Of a DNA stretch of 64,000 bases, positions 9,106 through 21,889 are shown one piece after another. A program made the position numbers and the translations under genes. Location: assembly GCF_030252325.1 (NCBI RefSeq), contig NZ_CP126981.1, positions 744,001 through 808,000 on the forward strand. Direction: 5' to 3'. Under the pieces are notes generated by a model. It had not been told where the DNA came from, did no database searches, and worked only from the letters and a program-made list of their open reading frames with translations. How positions within the stretch are numbered: position 1 is the first letter of the stretch; every line of letters starts with the position of its first letter. Source of the stretch: Candidatus Mycobacterium wuenschmannii. Lineage in GTDB: Bacteria > Actinomycetota > Actinomycetes > Mycobacteriales > Mycobacteriaceae.

Positions 9106-9208
9106 CGGATGAGTCGCTGTGACGAAAGTGCTCACTGAGTGAGCAGCGGCAATAACTCATCCGACGTGGTGGTTCATACTGGAGACAACACCTGAGGACG
9201 TCAGGTGT
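9106..9208 (+). promoter_or_regulatory. Structured leader upstream of ribA2 (candidate cis-regulatory RNA)
   Basis: Several nested inverted repeats precede ribA2. CGGATGAGT (9106-9114) pairs with ACTCATCCG (9155-9163). Inside it, CGCTG (9115-9119) can pair with CAGCG (9144-9148), and GCTCAC (9130-9135) with GTGAGC (9139-9144); these two inner stems compete for base 9144. A separate perfect hairpin, ACACCTGA-N5-TCAGGTGT (9188-9208), ends 12 bases before the AAGGTGG ribosome site of ribA2. None of the FMN-riboswitch core sequences (such as GGTGAAATTCC) is present. The rest of the 9001-9231 gap holds an AT-rich stretch with TAGCTA motifs (9059-9082), which may serve as promoter or operator for the divergent genes. 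Confidence 0.5.
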
Positions 9209-9231
9209 GTTTCATTGACAAGGTGGCTGCG

Positions 9232-11502
<2,271 letters not shown>

Positions 11503-11520
11503 TCAGCGCTCGCCGTGTCT

Positions 11521-11575
11521 GGCGTCGAATGTGCGGCTGGCTTCACATTCGGCGCCGAGTGTGCGCCTAGCTCCG
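11521..11575 (+). repeat. Two degenerate tandem copies of a ~30-bp GCGYCGARTGTGCG repeat
   Basis: GGCGTCGAATGTGCGGCTGG (from 11521) and GGCGCCGAGTGTGCGCCTAG (from 11551) are copies 30 bases apart; 18 of the first 24 positions are identical. CGAATGTG (11526-11533) and CACATTCG (11544-11551) also make an 8-bp inverted repeat. The 134-bp gap before uvrC holds nothing else apart from the uvrC promoter. A third copy, inverted, lies at 16650. Confidence 0.65.
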
Positions 11576-11636
11576 CGTTCGCCACGCATCCGGTTCACGT
11601 CGTCGGCGTCGGCGGGCGCGACTAGCCTTGGACACC

Positions 11637-13622
11637 GTGGCTGATCCCGCGACCTACCGCCCCGCTCCCGGGTCCATCCCGGTCGAGCCGGGCGTGTACC
11701 GGTTCAGCGATCAGCATGGGCGGGTGATCTACGTCGGCAAGGCCAAGAGCCTGCGCAGCCGGCTGAACTCGTACTTCGCCGACATCTCCGGCCTGCATCC
11801 GCGCACCCGTCAGATGGTGACTACCGCTGCCAAAGTCGAGTGGACGGTGGTCAACACCGAGGTCGAGGCGCTGCAGCTGGAATACAACTGGATCAAGGAA
11901 TTCGATCCCCGGTTCAACGTCCGGTATCGCGACGACAAGTCCTATCCGGTGCTCGCGGTGACCCTCAACGAGGAGTATCCACGGCTGATGGTGTATCGCG
12001 GTCCGCGTCGCAAAGGCGTCCGCTACTTCGGGCCCTACTCGCACGCCTGGGCCATCCGCGAAACCCTCGACCTGCTGACCCGGGTGTTCCCGGCTCGTAC
12101 CTGTTCAGCGGGAGTCTTCAAGCGGCACAATCAAATTGACCGACCGTGCCTGTTGGGTTACATCGACAAGTGCTCGGCACCGTGCGTCGGTCGCGTCAGC
12201 GCCGAGCAGCATCGACAGATCGTGACGGACTTCTGCGACTTCCTGTCCGGCAAGACCGACAAGTTCGCCCGCGGACTGGAACAGCAGATGCTCACCGCGG
12301 CGGACGATCTGGACTTCGAACGCGCCGCGCGGCTGCGCGACGACCTGGGCGCGCTCAAACGCGCGCTGGAGAAGCAGGCGGTGGTGCTCGGCGACGGCAC
12401 CGACGCCGACGTCGTTGCGTTCGCCGACGACGACCTCGAAGCCGCTGTCCAGGTGTTCCACGTCCGGGGTGGGCGTGTTCGCGGACAGCGTGGCTGGATC
12501 GTCGAAAAGCCTGGTGATCCGGGCGATTCCGGTGAGGCGCAACTGGTCGAGCAATTCCTGACCCAGTTCTACGGCGACCAGGCCGCGCTCGGCGGAGCCG
12601 CGGACGAATCCGTCAACCCGGTGCCGCGCGAGGTGCTCGTGCCATGTCTGCCACCGAACGCCGATGAGTTGGCGGTCTGGCTGACCGGCCTGCGTGGTTC
12701 GCGGGTAGCGCTGCGGGTGCCTCGCCGCGGTGACAAGAAGGACCTGGCCGACACCGTGCAGCGCAACGCCAAAGATGCGCTGCAGCAGCACAAGCTGAAA
12801 CGGGCCGGCGACTTCACCGCGAGATCAGCTGCGCTGCAAAACATTCAGGAGTCATTGGGGCTGGCCGACGCGCCGCTGCGGATCGAGTGCGTCGACATCA
12901 GCCACGTGCAGGGCACCGACGTGGTCGGCTCGCTGGTGGTGTTCGAGGACGGGTTGCCGCGCAAATCCGATTACCGCCACTTCGGCATCCGGGAGGCGGC
13001 CGGCGACGGTCGCTCCGACGACGTGGCGTCGATCGCCGAAGTGACCCGGCGTCGCTTCATTCGACACGTCCAGGACCAGGAGGATCCGAAAGTCCTGTCG
13101 CCCGAGGGCAAATCACGCCGCTTCGCCTATCCACCGAATTTGTATGTGGTCGACGGTGGGGCGCCGCAGGTGAACGCCGCCAGCGCGGTCCTCGAGGAGC
13201 TCGGTGTCAACGATGTCGCGGTGATCGGCCTGGCCAAGCGCCTCGAAGAGGTGTGGGTGCCCTCAGAGCCGGACCCGATCATCCTGCCGCGCAACAGCGA
13301 GGGCCTGTTCCTCCTGCAGCGGGTGCGTGACGAGGCGCACCGGTTCGCCATCAACTACCACCGCAGCAAGCGGTCCAAGCGGATGACGGCGTCCGCGCTC
13401 GACTCGGTTCCCGGGCTGGGCGAACACCGCCGCAAGGCACTGGTTGCCCATTTCGGCTCACTGGCTCGGCTCAGGGAGGCTACGGTCGACGAGATCACTT
13501 CCGTTCCGGGCATCGGGGTTGCCACGGCGACGGCCGTGCTCGACGCGCTGCGTGGCGATGGATCCAATCCAGGAACGGACGCGGCGGCGCAGGAACCGGT
13601 CGCGGAGCGGGCATCGGGATGA
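11637..13622 (+). CDS. uvrC: UvrABC excinuclease subunit C
   Basis: 661 residues from GTG 11637 ([19 protein letters not shown]); the ORF can be extended three codons to a TTG. UvrC makes both incisions in nucleotide excision repair. Domains: GIY-YIG nuclease at about 15-100 (GVYRF, then [14 protein letters not shown]); a Cys-rich stretch ([21 protein letters not shown]); UVR helical domain near 210-240; RNase H-like nuclease with [21 protein letters not shown]; and tandem helix-hairpin-helix at the C-terminus ([17 protein letters not shown] and [13 protein letters not shown]). A TAGCCT hexamer eight bases upstream suggests a leaderless or very short-leader transcript. The stop overlaps rapZ. 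Confidence 0.97.
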   Translation: MADPATYRPAPGSIPVEPGVYRFSDQHGRVIYVGKAKSLRSRLNSYFADISGLHPRTRQMVTTAAKVEWTVVNTEVEALQLEYNWIKEFDPRFNVRYRDDKSYPVLAVTLNEEYPRLMVYRGPRRKGVRYFGPYSHAWAIRETLDLLTRVFPARTCSAGVFKRHNQIDRPCLLGYIDKCSAPCVGRVSAEQHRQIVTDFCDFLSGKTDKFARGLEQQMLTAADDLDFERAARLRDDLGALKRALEKQAVVLGDGTDADVVAFADDDLEAAVQVFHVRGGRVRGQRGWIVEKPGDPGDSGEAQLVEQFLTQFYGDQAALGGAADESVNPVPREVLVPCLPPNADELAVWLTGLRGSRVALRVPRRGDKKDLADTVQRNAKDALQQHKLKRAGDFTARSAALQNIQESLGLADAPLRIECVDISHVQGTDVVGSLVVFEDGLPRKSDYRHFGIREAAGDGRSDDVASIAEVTRRRFIRHVQDQEDPKVLSPEGKSRRFAYPPNLYVVDGGAPQVNAASAVLEELGVNDVAVIGLAKRLEEVWVPSEPDPIILPRNSEGLFLLQRVRDEAHRFAINYHRSKRSKRMTASALDSVPGLGEHRRKALVAHFGSLARLREATVDEITSVPGIGVATATAVLDALRGDGSNPGTDAAAQEPVAERASG

Positions 13623-14560
13623 TAGGCGAGGGGATGGACGGGCCCAATCAGGCGCAGTCGCTCGAGAATGCCGAGAATCACGGCGCGACAAGCGAATCCG
13701 GAATCGACGTGGTTCTGGTCACCGGGCTGTCGGGGGCCGGCCGCGGCACCGCCGCCAAGGTGCTCGAGGACCTCGGCTGGTATGTCGCCGACAATCTGCC
13801 ACCGCAGTTGATCACCCGGATGGTCGACCTCGGGCTGGACGCCGGGTCCCGGATCACCCAGCTGGCCATCGTGATGGACGTCCGGTCCCGCGGGTTCACC
13901 GGCGACCTGGACTGGGTGCGCAACGACCTGGCCACCCGCAACATCACTCCGCGGGTGTTGTTCATGGAGGCCTCCGACGACATGTTGGTGCGCCGTTATG
14001 AGCAGAACCGACGTAGTCATCCGCTGCAGGGTGAGCAGACGCTGGCGGAAGGCATTGCGGCCGAACGGGAAATGCTCGCTCCGGTCCGCGCGACCGCCGA
14101 CCTGGTCATCGACACCTCGACACTGGCGGTGCGCGAGCTACGGGAGAGCATCGAGCGGGCCTTCGGCGGCGAGACCGTCGCGCAGACCGCCGTCACCGTC
14201 GAGTCGTTCGGCTTCAAATACGGTCTGCCAATGGACGCCGACACCGTGATGGATGTTCGCTTCCTGCCCAATCCGCACTGGGTCGACGAGTTGCGCCCAC
14301 TCACCGGTCAGCATCCCGAGGTCCGAGACTACGTCCTTGGCCAGACCGGCGCGGCAGAGTTTCTCGAGACATACCATCGGTTGCTGTCCCTGATTGTCGA
14401 CGGCTACCGCAGGGAGGGGAAGCGCTACATGACTGTGGCGATCGGTTGCACGGGCGGTAAACACCGCAGCGTCGCGATCGCCGAGGCGTTGGCGCGTCTG
14501 CTCGAACCCGACGAACAGCTGACGGTGCGGGTGCTGCACCGGGATCTGGGTCGCGAATGA
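13619..14560 (+). CDS. rapZ: RNase adapter / nucleotide-binding protein RapZ family
   Basis: 313 residues; ATG 13619 overlaps the uvrC stop (ATGA), while ATG 13634 (MDGPNQAQ) is a later alternative. The P-loop is GLSGAGRGT near residue 40 and the DNLPP motif follows. The C-terminal half has [22 protein letters not shown] and the phosphate-binding [17 protein letters not shown], all classical for the family (Rv1421). In E. coli RapZ controls glucosamine-6-phosphate synthase RNA; in actinobacteria it is always linked to yvcK and whiA and its target is less clear. Confidence 0.95.
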   Translation: MIGEGMDGPNQAQSLENAENHGATSESGIDVVLVTGLSGAGRGTAAKVLEDLGWYVADNLPPQLITRMVDLGLDAGSRITQLAIVMDVRSRGFTGDLDWVRNDLATRNITPRVLFMEASDDMLVRRYEQNRRSHPLQGEQTLAEGIAAEREMLAPVRATADLVIDTSTLAVRELRESIERAFGGETVAQTAVTVESFGFKYGLPMDADTVMDVRFLPNPHWVDELRPLTGQHPEVRDYVLGQTGAAEFLETYHRLLSLIVDGYRREGKRYMTVAIGCTGGKHRSVAIAEALARLLEPDEQLTVRVLHRDLGRE

Positions 14561-15621
14561 GCCGCCGGATCGTCGCTCTGGGCGGTGGGCACGGCCTCTA
14601 TGCCACGTTGTCGGCCGCCCGGCGGCTGACCCCGCACGTGACGGCGATCGTCACCGTTGCCGACGACGGCGGTTCCTCCGGTCGGTTGCGCAGCGAACTC
14701 GACGTGGTACCACCCGGCGATCTGCGAATGGCGTTGGCGGCCTTGGCTTCTGACAGCCCGCAGGGGCGCCTGTGGGCGACGATCATGCAGCACAGGTTCG
14801 GTGGCAGCGGCGCGTTGTCCGGGCATCCGATCGGCAACCTGCTGCTGGCCGGTCTCAGCGAGGTGCTGGCCGATCCGGTGGCCGCCCTCGACGAGGTCGG
14901 TCGGATTCTGGGCGTACGGGGCCGGGTGCTGCCGATGTGCCCGATCGCCCTGCAGATCGAGGCCGACGTCTCCGGATTGGAGAGCGATCCCAGGATGTTC
15001 CGGGCGATCCGCGGGCAGGTGGCGATCGCGACCACACCGGGCAAGGTACGTCGGGTGCGACTGCTGCCCGGGGATCCGCCGGCCACCCGCCAGGCTGTCG
15101 ACGCGATCATGTCCGCCGACCTGGTGGTGCTGGGTCCGGGATCGTGGTTCACCAGCGTGATCCCGCACGTGCTGGTGCCCGGACTGGCCGCGGCTCTGCA
15201 GGCGACCTCGGCCCGTCGCGCGCTGGTGCTCAACCTGGTGGCCGAACCGGGGGAGACGGCCGGGTTCTCGGTCGAACGCCACCTGCACGTACTTGCCCAG
15301 CACGCACCGGGTTTCACCGTTCACGACGTGATCATCGACGCCGAGCGGGTGCCGAGCGAACGGGAGCGAGATCAGATCCGGCGGACGGCAACTTTGCTCA
15401 ATGCGCAGGTTCAATTCGCTGACGTGTCCCGGCCTGGTACACCTTTACATGACCCGGGCAGATTGGCCGCGGCGCTGGAGGGAGTGGGCGTGCGCGACTC
15501 CGGTCGGCCGCCGCCATCCGCGACGTCGACCGACGCAGTGGCGATCGAGCAAGAACGTCAGCGGACCGGCACAGATGGACCGGGTCGCAACGGACCGAGG
15601 GGTGACGACGCGTGGCGATGA
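14557..15621 (+). CDS. yvcK: YvcK/CuvA family protein (gluconeogenesis and cell-wall precursor control)
   Basis: 354 residues, starting [20 protein letters not shown] with its ATG overlapping the rapZ stop. Key patterns are the glycine-rich ALGGGHGL loop, [26 protein letters not shown] and [15 protein letters not shown], which line the nucleotide-sugar binding cleft of the CofD-like fold. In mycobacteria this protein (CuvA, Rv1422) localises to growth poles and is a PknB substrate. The last ~45 residues are a low-complexity Ser/Thr/Gly/Arg tail, and the end overlaps the whiA start by ten bases. Confidence 0.94.
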   Translation: MSRRIVALGGGHGLYATLSAARRLTPHVTAIVTVADDGGSSGRLRSELDVVPPGDLRMALAALASDSPQGRLWATIMQHRFGGSGALSGHPIGNLLLAGLSEVLADPVAALDEVGRILGVRGRVLPMCPIALQIEADVSGLESDPRMFRAIRGQVAIATTPGKVRRVRLLPGDPPATRQAVDAIMSADLVVLGPGSWFTSVIPHVLVPGLAAALQATSARRALVLNLVAEPGETAGFSVERHLHVLAQHAPGFTVHDVIIDAERVPSERERDQIRRTATLLNAQVQFADVSRPGTPLHDPGRLAAALEGVGVRDSGRPPPSATSTDAVAIEQERQRTGTDGPGRNGPRGDDAWR

Positions 15622-16595
15622 CGGCCGAAGTCAAAGACGAGTTGAGCCGCCTGGTGGTGACCGCTGTGAGCGCGCGGCGCGCCGAGGTGACGTCCTTGCT
15701 GCGGTTCGCCGGCGGGCTGCACATCGTGGCGGGGCGGGTGGTCGTCGAAGCCGAGGTCGATCTGGGGAGCATCGCGCGTCGGCTCCGCAAGGACATCTTC
15801 GACCTGTACGGCTACAGCGCGGTCGTACATGTGTTGTCGGCCAGCGGAATTCGCAAGACCACGCGCTACGTGCTGCGGGTCGCGAATGACGGCGAGGCCT
15901 TGGCGCGCCAGACCGGACTGCTCGATCTACGAGGCCGGCCGGTGCGGGGGCTGCCGGCTCAGGTGGTCGGCGGCAGCATCGGTGACGCCGAGGCCGCCTG
16001 GCGTGGCGCGTTCCTGGCGCACGGTTCACTGACCGAGCCCGGTCGCTCGTCGGCGCTGGAGGTCAGTTGCCCCGGCCCGGAGGCGGCGTTGGCACTGGTG
16101 GGCGCCGCCCGACGGCTCGGCATCAGCGCCAAGGCGCGGGAGGTGCGCGGCGCCGACCGGGTGGTCGTGCGTGACGGCGAGGCCATCGGGGCGCTGCTCA
16201 CCCGGATGGGCGCCCAGGACACCCGGCTGGTGTGGGAGGAGCGGCGGATGCGCCGCGAGGTTCGCGCGACGGCGAACCGGCTGGCCAACTTCGACGACGC
16301 CAACCTGCGGCGATCGGCGCGTGCGGCGGTGGCCGCCGCCGCCCGGGTCGAGCGCGCGCTGGAGATTCTCGGCGACACCGTCCCGGACCACCTGTCCGCG
16401 GCGGGCAGGCTGCGCGTCGAGCACCGACAGGCGTCGCTGGAGGAGCTGGGCCGGCTGGCCGACCCGCCGATGACCAAAGACGCTGTGGCAGGCCGTATTC
16501 GGCGGCTGTTGTCGATGGCGGACCGCAAGGCGAAGGTCGACGGCATTCCCGACACCGAGTCCGCGGTGACGCCCGACCTGCTGGAAGACGCCTAA
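15612..16595 (+). CDS. whiA: DNA-binding regulator WhiA
   Basis: 327 residues from GTG 15612, which has GAGGGG nine bases upstream; ATG 15618 ([14 protein letters not shown]) would give 325 residues, the M. tuberculosis length. N-terminal homing-endonuclease-like (LAGLIDADG) domain ([18 protein letters not shown], then [19 protein letters not shown]) without catalytic acids, and a C-terminal helix-turn-helix ([29 protein letters not shown]). WhiA governs sporulation septation genes in Streptomyces and is conserved in mycobacteria. Last gene of the uvrC-rapZ-yvcK-whiA block. Confidence 0.95.
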   Translation: MAMTAEVKDELSRLVVTAVSARRAEVTSLLRFAGGLHIVAGRVVVEAEVDLGSIARRLRKDIFDLYGYSAVVHVLSASGIRKTTRYVLRVANDGEALARQTGLLDLRGRPVRGLPAQVVGGSIGDAEAAWRGAFLAHGSLTEPGRSSALEVSCPGPEAALALVGAARRLGISAKAREVRGADRVVVRDGEAIGALLTRMGAQDTRLVWEERRMRREVRATANRLANFDDANLRRSARAAVAAAARVERALEILGDTVPDHLSAAGRLRVEHRQASLEELGRLADPPMTKDAVAGRIRRLLSMADRKAKVDGIPDTESAVTPDLLEDA

Positions 16596-16649
16596 CTCGC
16601 GTCGACTGTGCAGGTCATGCACGCGATCGCGGGGCAACTCCGCTCATAA

Positions 16650-16665
16650 GCCGCACATTCGGCGC
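16650..16665 (-). repeat. Inverted distant copy of the GCGCCGAATGTGCGGC repeat
   Basis: The minus strand reads GCGCCGAATGTGCGGC, which matches the copy at 11522 with one mismatch. It lies in the 164-bp gap between whiA and the DUF3556 gene. That gap also contains TAGATT (16713-16718), a plausible -10 for the downstream gene. Confidence 0.5.
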
Positions 16666-16759
16666 TCACAGGATCCCAGGCTGCCCAGATTGGCCGCGGC
16701 ACTCGACTATCCCGCTAGATTGTTCTCGCCAACGGTGGCAAGACCTGAAACGAGGCCCG

Positions 16760-18502
16760 ATGGGATTCATCAGCCCGGATCTTCCCGACGTCGACCCCGA
16801 GACCTGGCAGGACCGGTCCGCGGCGGACCGGATGCAGGTGGTGACCCGGCACTGGGTCGAGCACGGTTTCGGCACTCCCTCGGCGATCTACCTGCTGTAC
16901 GTGGTCAAGATGGCGGCGTACGCGGCGGGCGCCGCGGCGGTGATCGCCCTGACCCCGGGGCTGGGCGGTCTGGCCGACATCGGGACCTGGTGGACGCAGC
17001 CGATCGTCTACCAGAAGTTCATCGTCTTCACGTTGCTGTTCGAGGTCCTCGGCCTGGGCTGCGGGTCCGGCCCGCTCACCGCACGCTTCCTGCCGCCGAT
17101 CGGCGGATTCCTGTATTGGTTGCGGCCCAAGACAATTCGGCTGCCACCGTGGCCCAACGATGTCCCGTTCACGCGCGGCGACTCCCGCACGCTGCTCGAC
17201 GTGGCGCTCTACCTCGTCGTCCTGGGTTCCGGGGTCTGGGTGCTGCTGGCACCCGGACACGGCGGATCGGTCACCGGCGATGGCGACGTGGGGCTTATCG
17301 ACCCGCTGCGGGTGCTGCCGACGATCGTCGCGCTCGCGCTGCTGGGCCTGCGTGACAAGACCATCTTTCTGGCCGCCCGCGGGGAGCACTACTGGCTGAA
17401 ACTGATCATCTTCTTCTTCCCGTTCACCGACCAGATCGCCGCGTTCAAGATCGTCATGCTCGGATTATGGTGGGGTGCAGCGACTTCCAAGCTCAACCAC
17501 CACTTCCCGTACGTGGTGGCTGCGATGACGAGCAACAACGCTCTGCTGCGCGGCAGGCCGTTCAACTGGTTGAAGCGCAGGCTCTATCGCGACCCGGTGA
17601 ACGACATTCGCCCGACGTGGATTCCGAAGCTGATGGCCCACGTCGGCGGCACCACCGCCGAGCTCATCGTGCCGGCGGTTCTGGTGTTCGCCGCGGGAAA
17701 TCACCCGTGGCGCTGGGGATTGATCGCCTTCATGGTGATCTTCCACCTCAACATCATTTCCAACCTCCCGATGGGCGTGCCCCTGGAGTGGAACATCTTC
17801 TTCATCTTCTCGCTGTTCTACCTGTTCGGTCACTACAGCGACATCGTGATCTACGACCTGAGTTCACCACTGCTACTGGCGATGTTGCTGGCTGCGTTGC
17901 TGGTGATTCCGGTCGTGGGAAACATGTTCCCGCAACAGATTTCCTTCCTGCCGGCGCTGCGGTATTACGCCGGTAACTGGGCGTCGAGCGTTTGGTGCTT
18001 CCGCGCCGGCGTGGAGGACAAGATCGAGGCGGGGGTCGTGAAGAGCTCGGCGCTGACCGTGCGGCAGATCGCACGGCTCTACGACGCGAACACCGCGGAG
18101 ATCATCAGCGACAAGGCCCGCGCCTTCCGCTGCATGCATGTGCACGGTCGGGCGCTCAATGGCCTGCTGCCGCGGGCACTGGAGGACGTGGCGGACTACG
18201 CATTGCGCGAGGGCGAGACCGTGGCCGGGCCCCTGATCGGCTGGAACTTCGGTGAAGGCCATCTGCACAACGAGCAGCTGATCGAGGCGGTGCAGCGGCG
18301 GTGCGGGCTGGAGGAGGGCGACCTGCGGGTGATCATCCTCGAGGGACAGCCGATCCAGACGAAAAAGCAGTGGTACCGGATCGTCGACGCCAAGACCGGC
18401 CTGCTCGAGGAGGGCTACGTCAGTGTCGACGACATGCTGGCCCGCCAGCCCTGGCCAGAGCCCGGCGACGAGCTGCCCGTTCACCCCGTCGCGCACGGAT
18501 GA
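16760..18502 (+). CDS. DUF3556-type multi-pass membrane protein
   Basis: 580 residues from ATG 16760. About ten hydrophobic segments lie in the first 420 residues (for example YLLYVVKMAAYAAGAAAVIAL, LLLAMLLAALLVIPVVG), and a soluble domain of about 180 residues follows. The start MGFISPDLPDVDPETW and the phrase VEHGFGTPSAIYLLY match what I know of the actinobacterial DUF3556 membrane family. The soluble tail contains conserved-looking CMHVHGRALNGLLPRAL and GWNFGEGHLHNEQLIEAVQ, both His-rich, which could bind a metal or form a catalytic site. No reaction is known. It stands alone, 87 bp upstream of gap. Confidence 0.75.
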   Translation: MGFISPDLPDVDPETWQDRSAADRMQVVTRHWVEHGFGTPSAIYLLYVVKMAAYAAGAAAVIALTPGLGGLADIGTWWTQPIVYQKFIVFTLLFEVLGLGCGSGPLTARFLPPIGGFLYWLRPKTIRLPPWPNDVPFTRGDSRTLLDVALYLVVLGSGVWVLLAPGHGGSVTGDGDVGLIDPLRVLPTIVALALLGLRDKTIFLAARGEHYWLKLIIFFFPFTDQIAAFKIVMLGLWWGAATSKLNHHFPYVVAAMTSNNALLRGRPFNWLKRRLYRDPVNDIRPTWIPKLMAHVGGTTAELIVPAVLVFAAGNHPWRWGLIAFMVIFHLNIISNLPMGVPLEWNIFFIFSLFYLFGHYSDIVIYDLSSPLLLAMLLAALLVIPVVGNMFPQQISFLPALRYYAGNWASSVWCFRAGVEDKIEAGVVKSSALTVRQIARLYDANTAEIISDKARAFRCMHVHGRALNGLLPRALEDVADYALREGETVAGPLIGWNFGEGHLHNEQLIEAVQRRCGLEEGDLRVIILEGQPIQTKKQWYRIVDAKTGLLEEGYVSVDDMLARQPWPEPGDELPVHPVAHG

Positions 18503-18526
18503 GCGTGACCTGAACCACCGAATTAG

Positions 18527-19612
<1,086 letters not shown>

Positions 19613-19614
19613 CC

Positions 19615-20835
19615 GTGACGCGATCTTCGATCCCCAATCTTCCAGACCTTCTCGCGCAGGGAGTTTTGGGACGCGGAGTCCTCGTTCGATCCGATCTGAA
19701 CGTGCCGCTCAGCGACGGGGCCATCACCGATCCCGGCCGCATCATCGCCTCGGTGCCGACGATCAAGGCGTTGGCTGACGCCGGCGCCAAAGTGATCGTG
19801 ACCGCGCACCTCGGACGGCCCGACGGCAAGCCGGACCCGGCACTCTCGCTGGCCCCGGTCGCGGCGAAGCTGGGTGAGGAACTGGGCACGACCGTCCAGT
19901 TGTCCGACGACGTCGTGGGTGCGGACGCCAAGGCCCGCGCCGGCGGCCTCGCCGACGGCGATGTGCTGCTGCTGCAGAACATCCGGTTCGACCCGCGCGA
20001 AACCAGCAAGGACGACGCCGAGCGCCTGGCGTTGGCCAAGGAGCTCGCCGAATTGGTCGGCAGCAATGGAGCTTTCGTCTCCGACGGGTTCGGCGTCGTG
20101 CACCGCAAGCAGGCCTCGGTGTACGACGTCGCGACGCTGTTGCCGCACTACGCCGGCACATTGGTCGCCGATGAGGTCGCCGTGCTGGAGCGGCTGACCG
20201 GTTCGACGAAGCGGCCGTACGCGGTGATCCTCGGCGGCTCCAAGGTCTCCGACAAGCTCGCGGTGATCGAACAACTCGCGACCAAGGCCGACAGCGTCGT
20301 GATCGGCGGCGGCATGTGCTACACGTTCCTTGCGGCGATGGGACTCTCGGTCGGGACGTCGCTGCTGCAGCCCGAGATGATCGACACCTGCAAGCAGCTA
20401 CTCGACACCTACGCCGACGTCATCCGGTTGCCCGTCGACATCGTGGTGGGCGACAAGTTTTCGGCCGACGCCACCCCGGAAACCGTTGCCGCCGAGGCAA
20501 TTCCGGAAGGCAAGATGGGCCTCGACATCGGCCCGGGATCGGTCGACCGGTTCACCAAGCTGCTGGCCAACGCCGAGACGATCTTCTGGAACGGCCCGAT
20601 GGGCGTATTCGAATTCCCGGCGTTCGCCGCCGGTACCAAGGGCCTCGCCGAGGTGATCGCCGCGGCGACCGCCAAGGGCGCGTTCAGTGTGGTCGGCGGC
20701 GGCGACTCGGCTGCCGCGGTGCGGGCGCTGGGCCTGCCCGACGACGGCTTCTCGCACATTTCGACCGGTGGCGGAGCGTCGCTGGAATACCTTGAGGGCA
20801 AGACGCTGCCCGGTCTCGAAGTGTTGGACAGCTGA
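19615..20835 (+). CDS. pgk: Phosphoglycerate kinase
   Basis: 406 residues from GTG 19615, two bases after the gap stop. The longer frame starting inside gap is rejected. Signatures: [15 protein letters not shown] (substrate loop), [36 protein letters not shown] (with the mycobacterial GVVHR variant), [13 protein letters not shown], and the nucleotide-binding ends [18 protein letters not shown] and [10 protein letters not shown]. It makes ATP from 1,3-bisphosphoglycerate. A long inverted repeat separates it from tpiA. Confidence 0.97.
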   Translation: MTRSSIPNLPDLLAQGVLGRGVLVRSDLNVPLSDGAITDPGRIIASVPTIKALADAGAKVIVTAHLGRPDGKPDPALSLAPVAAKLGEELGTTVQLSDDVVGADAKARAGGLADGDVLLLQNIRFDPRETSKDDAERLALAKELAELVGSNGAFVSDGFGVVHRKQASVYDVATLLPHYAGTLVADEVAVLERLTGSTKRPYAVILGGSKVSDKLAVIEQLATKADSVVIGGGMCYTFLAAMGLSVGTSLLQPEMIDTCKQLLDTYADVIRLPVDIVVGDKFSADATPETVAAEAIPEGKMGLDIGPGSVDRFTKLLANAETIFWNGPMGVFEFPAFAAGTKGLAEVIAAATAKGAFSVVGGGDSAAAVRALGLPDDGFSHISTGGGASLEYLEGKTLPGLEVLDS

Positions 20836-20880
20836 GTGGTCTTCGCCGCACATTGACCGACTTCCTTCGCCGTTCTGCAT

Positions 20881-20937
20881 CGAGATCGACGTTTTGGCGG
20901 AAAAGTTCGAGAATGGGCCTGCCAAACGCCGATCTCG
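20881..20937. repeat. Long imperfect inverted repeat between pgk and tpiA
   Basis: CGAGATCGACGTTTTGGC (20881-20898) pairs with GCCAAACGCCGATCTCG (20921-20937) with one mismatch and one bulged T. This gives 16 base pairs around a 22-base loop. It occupies the middle of the 145-bp gap; AAAGGACGACG before tpiA lies outside it. It could be an RNA processing or attenuation structure or a dispersed palindromic element. Confidence 0.6.
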
Positions 20938-20980
20938 GCGCGCGGACGGTAAAGCCTGACCACCTGAGCAAAGGACGACG

Positions 20981-21766
20981 ATGAGCCGCAAGCCGCTGAT
21001 TGCCGGCAACTGGAAGATGAACCTCAACCACTTCGAGGCCATCGCCCTGGTACAGAAGATCGCATTCTCGTTGCCGGACAAGTACTTCGACAAGGTTGAC
21101 GTCGCGGTCATCCCGCCGTTCACCGATCTGCGCAGCGTGCAGACCCTCGTCGACGGTGACAAGCTGCGACTCACCTATGGCGCGCAAGACATCTCGCAGC
21201 ACGACTCCGGTGCGTACACCGGCGAGATCAGCGGCGCGTTCCTGCACAAGCTGGGCTGCCACTACGCCGTGGTCGGGCACTCCGAGCGGCGCACCTACCA
21301 CCACGAGGACGACGCGCTGGTGGCCGCAAAGGCCGCGGCCGCGCTCAAGCACGAGCTGACGCCGATCGTCTGCATCGGCGAGCACCTCGAGGTTCGCGAA
21401 GCGGGGGAGCACGTCGCCCACTGCCAGAACCAGTTGCGCGGCTCCCTGGCCGGGCTGTCGGCCGAGCAGATCGGCCAGACGGTCATCGCCTACGAGCCGG
21501 TCTGGGCGATCGGTACCGGGCGGGTGGCCAGCGCCGCCGACGCGCAGGAGGTGTGCGCGGCGGTCCGCAAGGAGTTGGCCTCGCTGGCGACGCCGCAGAT
21601 CGCCGAGTCCATACGGGTGCTCTACGGCGGCTCGGTGAATGCCAAGAACATCGGCGACATTGTCGCCCAGGAAGACGTCGACGGGGCCCTGGTCGGAGGG
21701 GCATCGCTGGACGGCGAGCAGTTCGCGACGCTCTCGGCGATCGCCGCCGGGGGACCGCTGCCGTAA
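20981..21766 (+). CDS. tpiA: Triosephosphate isomerase
   Basis: 261 residues, the mycobacterial length, from ATG 20981 with AAAGGA six bases upstream. Catalytic residues are Lys12 (GNWKMN), His100 (VVGHSERR) and Glu172 ([11 protein letters not shown]). The phosphate loop is [10 protein letters not shown] and the closing [14 protein letters not shown]. It interconverts dihydroxyacetone phosphate and glyceraldehyde 3-phosphate. Third gene of the gap-pgk-tpiA set, separated from pgk by an inverted repeat. Confidence 0.97.
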   Translation: MSRKPLIAGNWKMNLNHFEAIALVQKIAFSLPDKYFDKVDVAVIPPFTDLRSVQTLVDGDKLRLTYGAQDISQHDSGAYTGEISGAFLHKLGCHYAVVGHSERRTYHHEDDALVAAKAAAALKHELTPIVCIGEHLEVREAGEHVAHCQNQLRGSLAGLSAEQIGQTVIAYEPVWAIGTGRVASAADAQEVCAAVRKELASLATPQIAESIRVLYGGSVNAKNIGDIVAQEDVDGALVGGASLDGEQFATLSAIAAGGPLP

Positions 21767-21811
21767 TCACATTGGGCCGTACGGGTTGCGATCATGGCAA
21801 CTTCACATTTA

Positions 21812-21848
21812 GCTTAAAGAAGACTGACAGAAATACAGGTTCTTTAAG
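21812..21848 (+). promoter_or_regulatory. Leader element upstream of the first aspartic-protease-like gene
   Basis: CTTAAAGAA (21813-21821) and TTCTTTAAG (21840-21848) form a perfect 9-bp inverted repeat. The loop CTGACAGAAATACAGG is conserved upstream of the second protease gene (23204-23219). The element starts 46 bases after tpiA and ends 41 bases before ATG 21890. It may be a promoter/operator, or a terminator for tpiA; conservation at the second gene favours a regulatory role. Confidence 0.5.
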
Positions 21849-21889
21849 TTTCGCGTGAAGCAGCGCCACGTCCTCGGGGGAAGCAACTC

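Noticed and set aside
9106..9208. FMN riboswitch in front of ribA2
   Set aside because: The conserved RFN blocks are absent; only an unclassified structured leader can be claimed.
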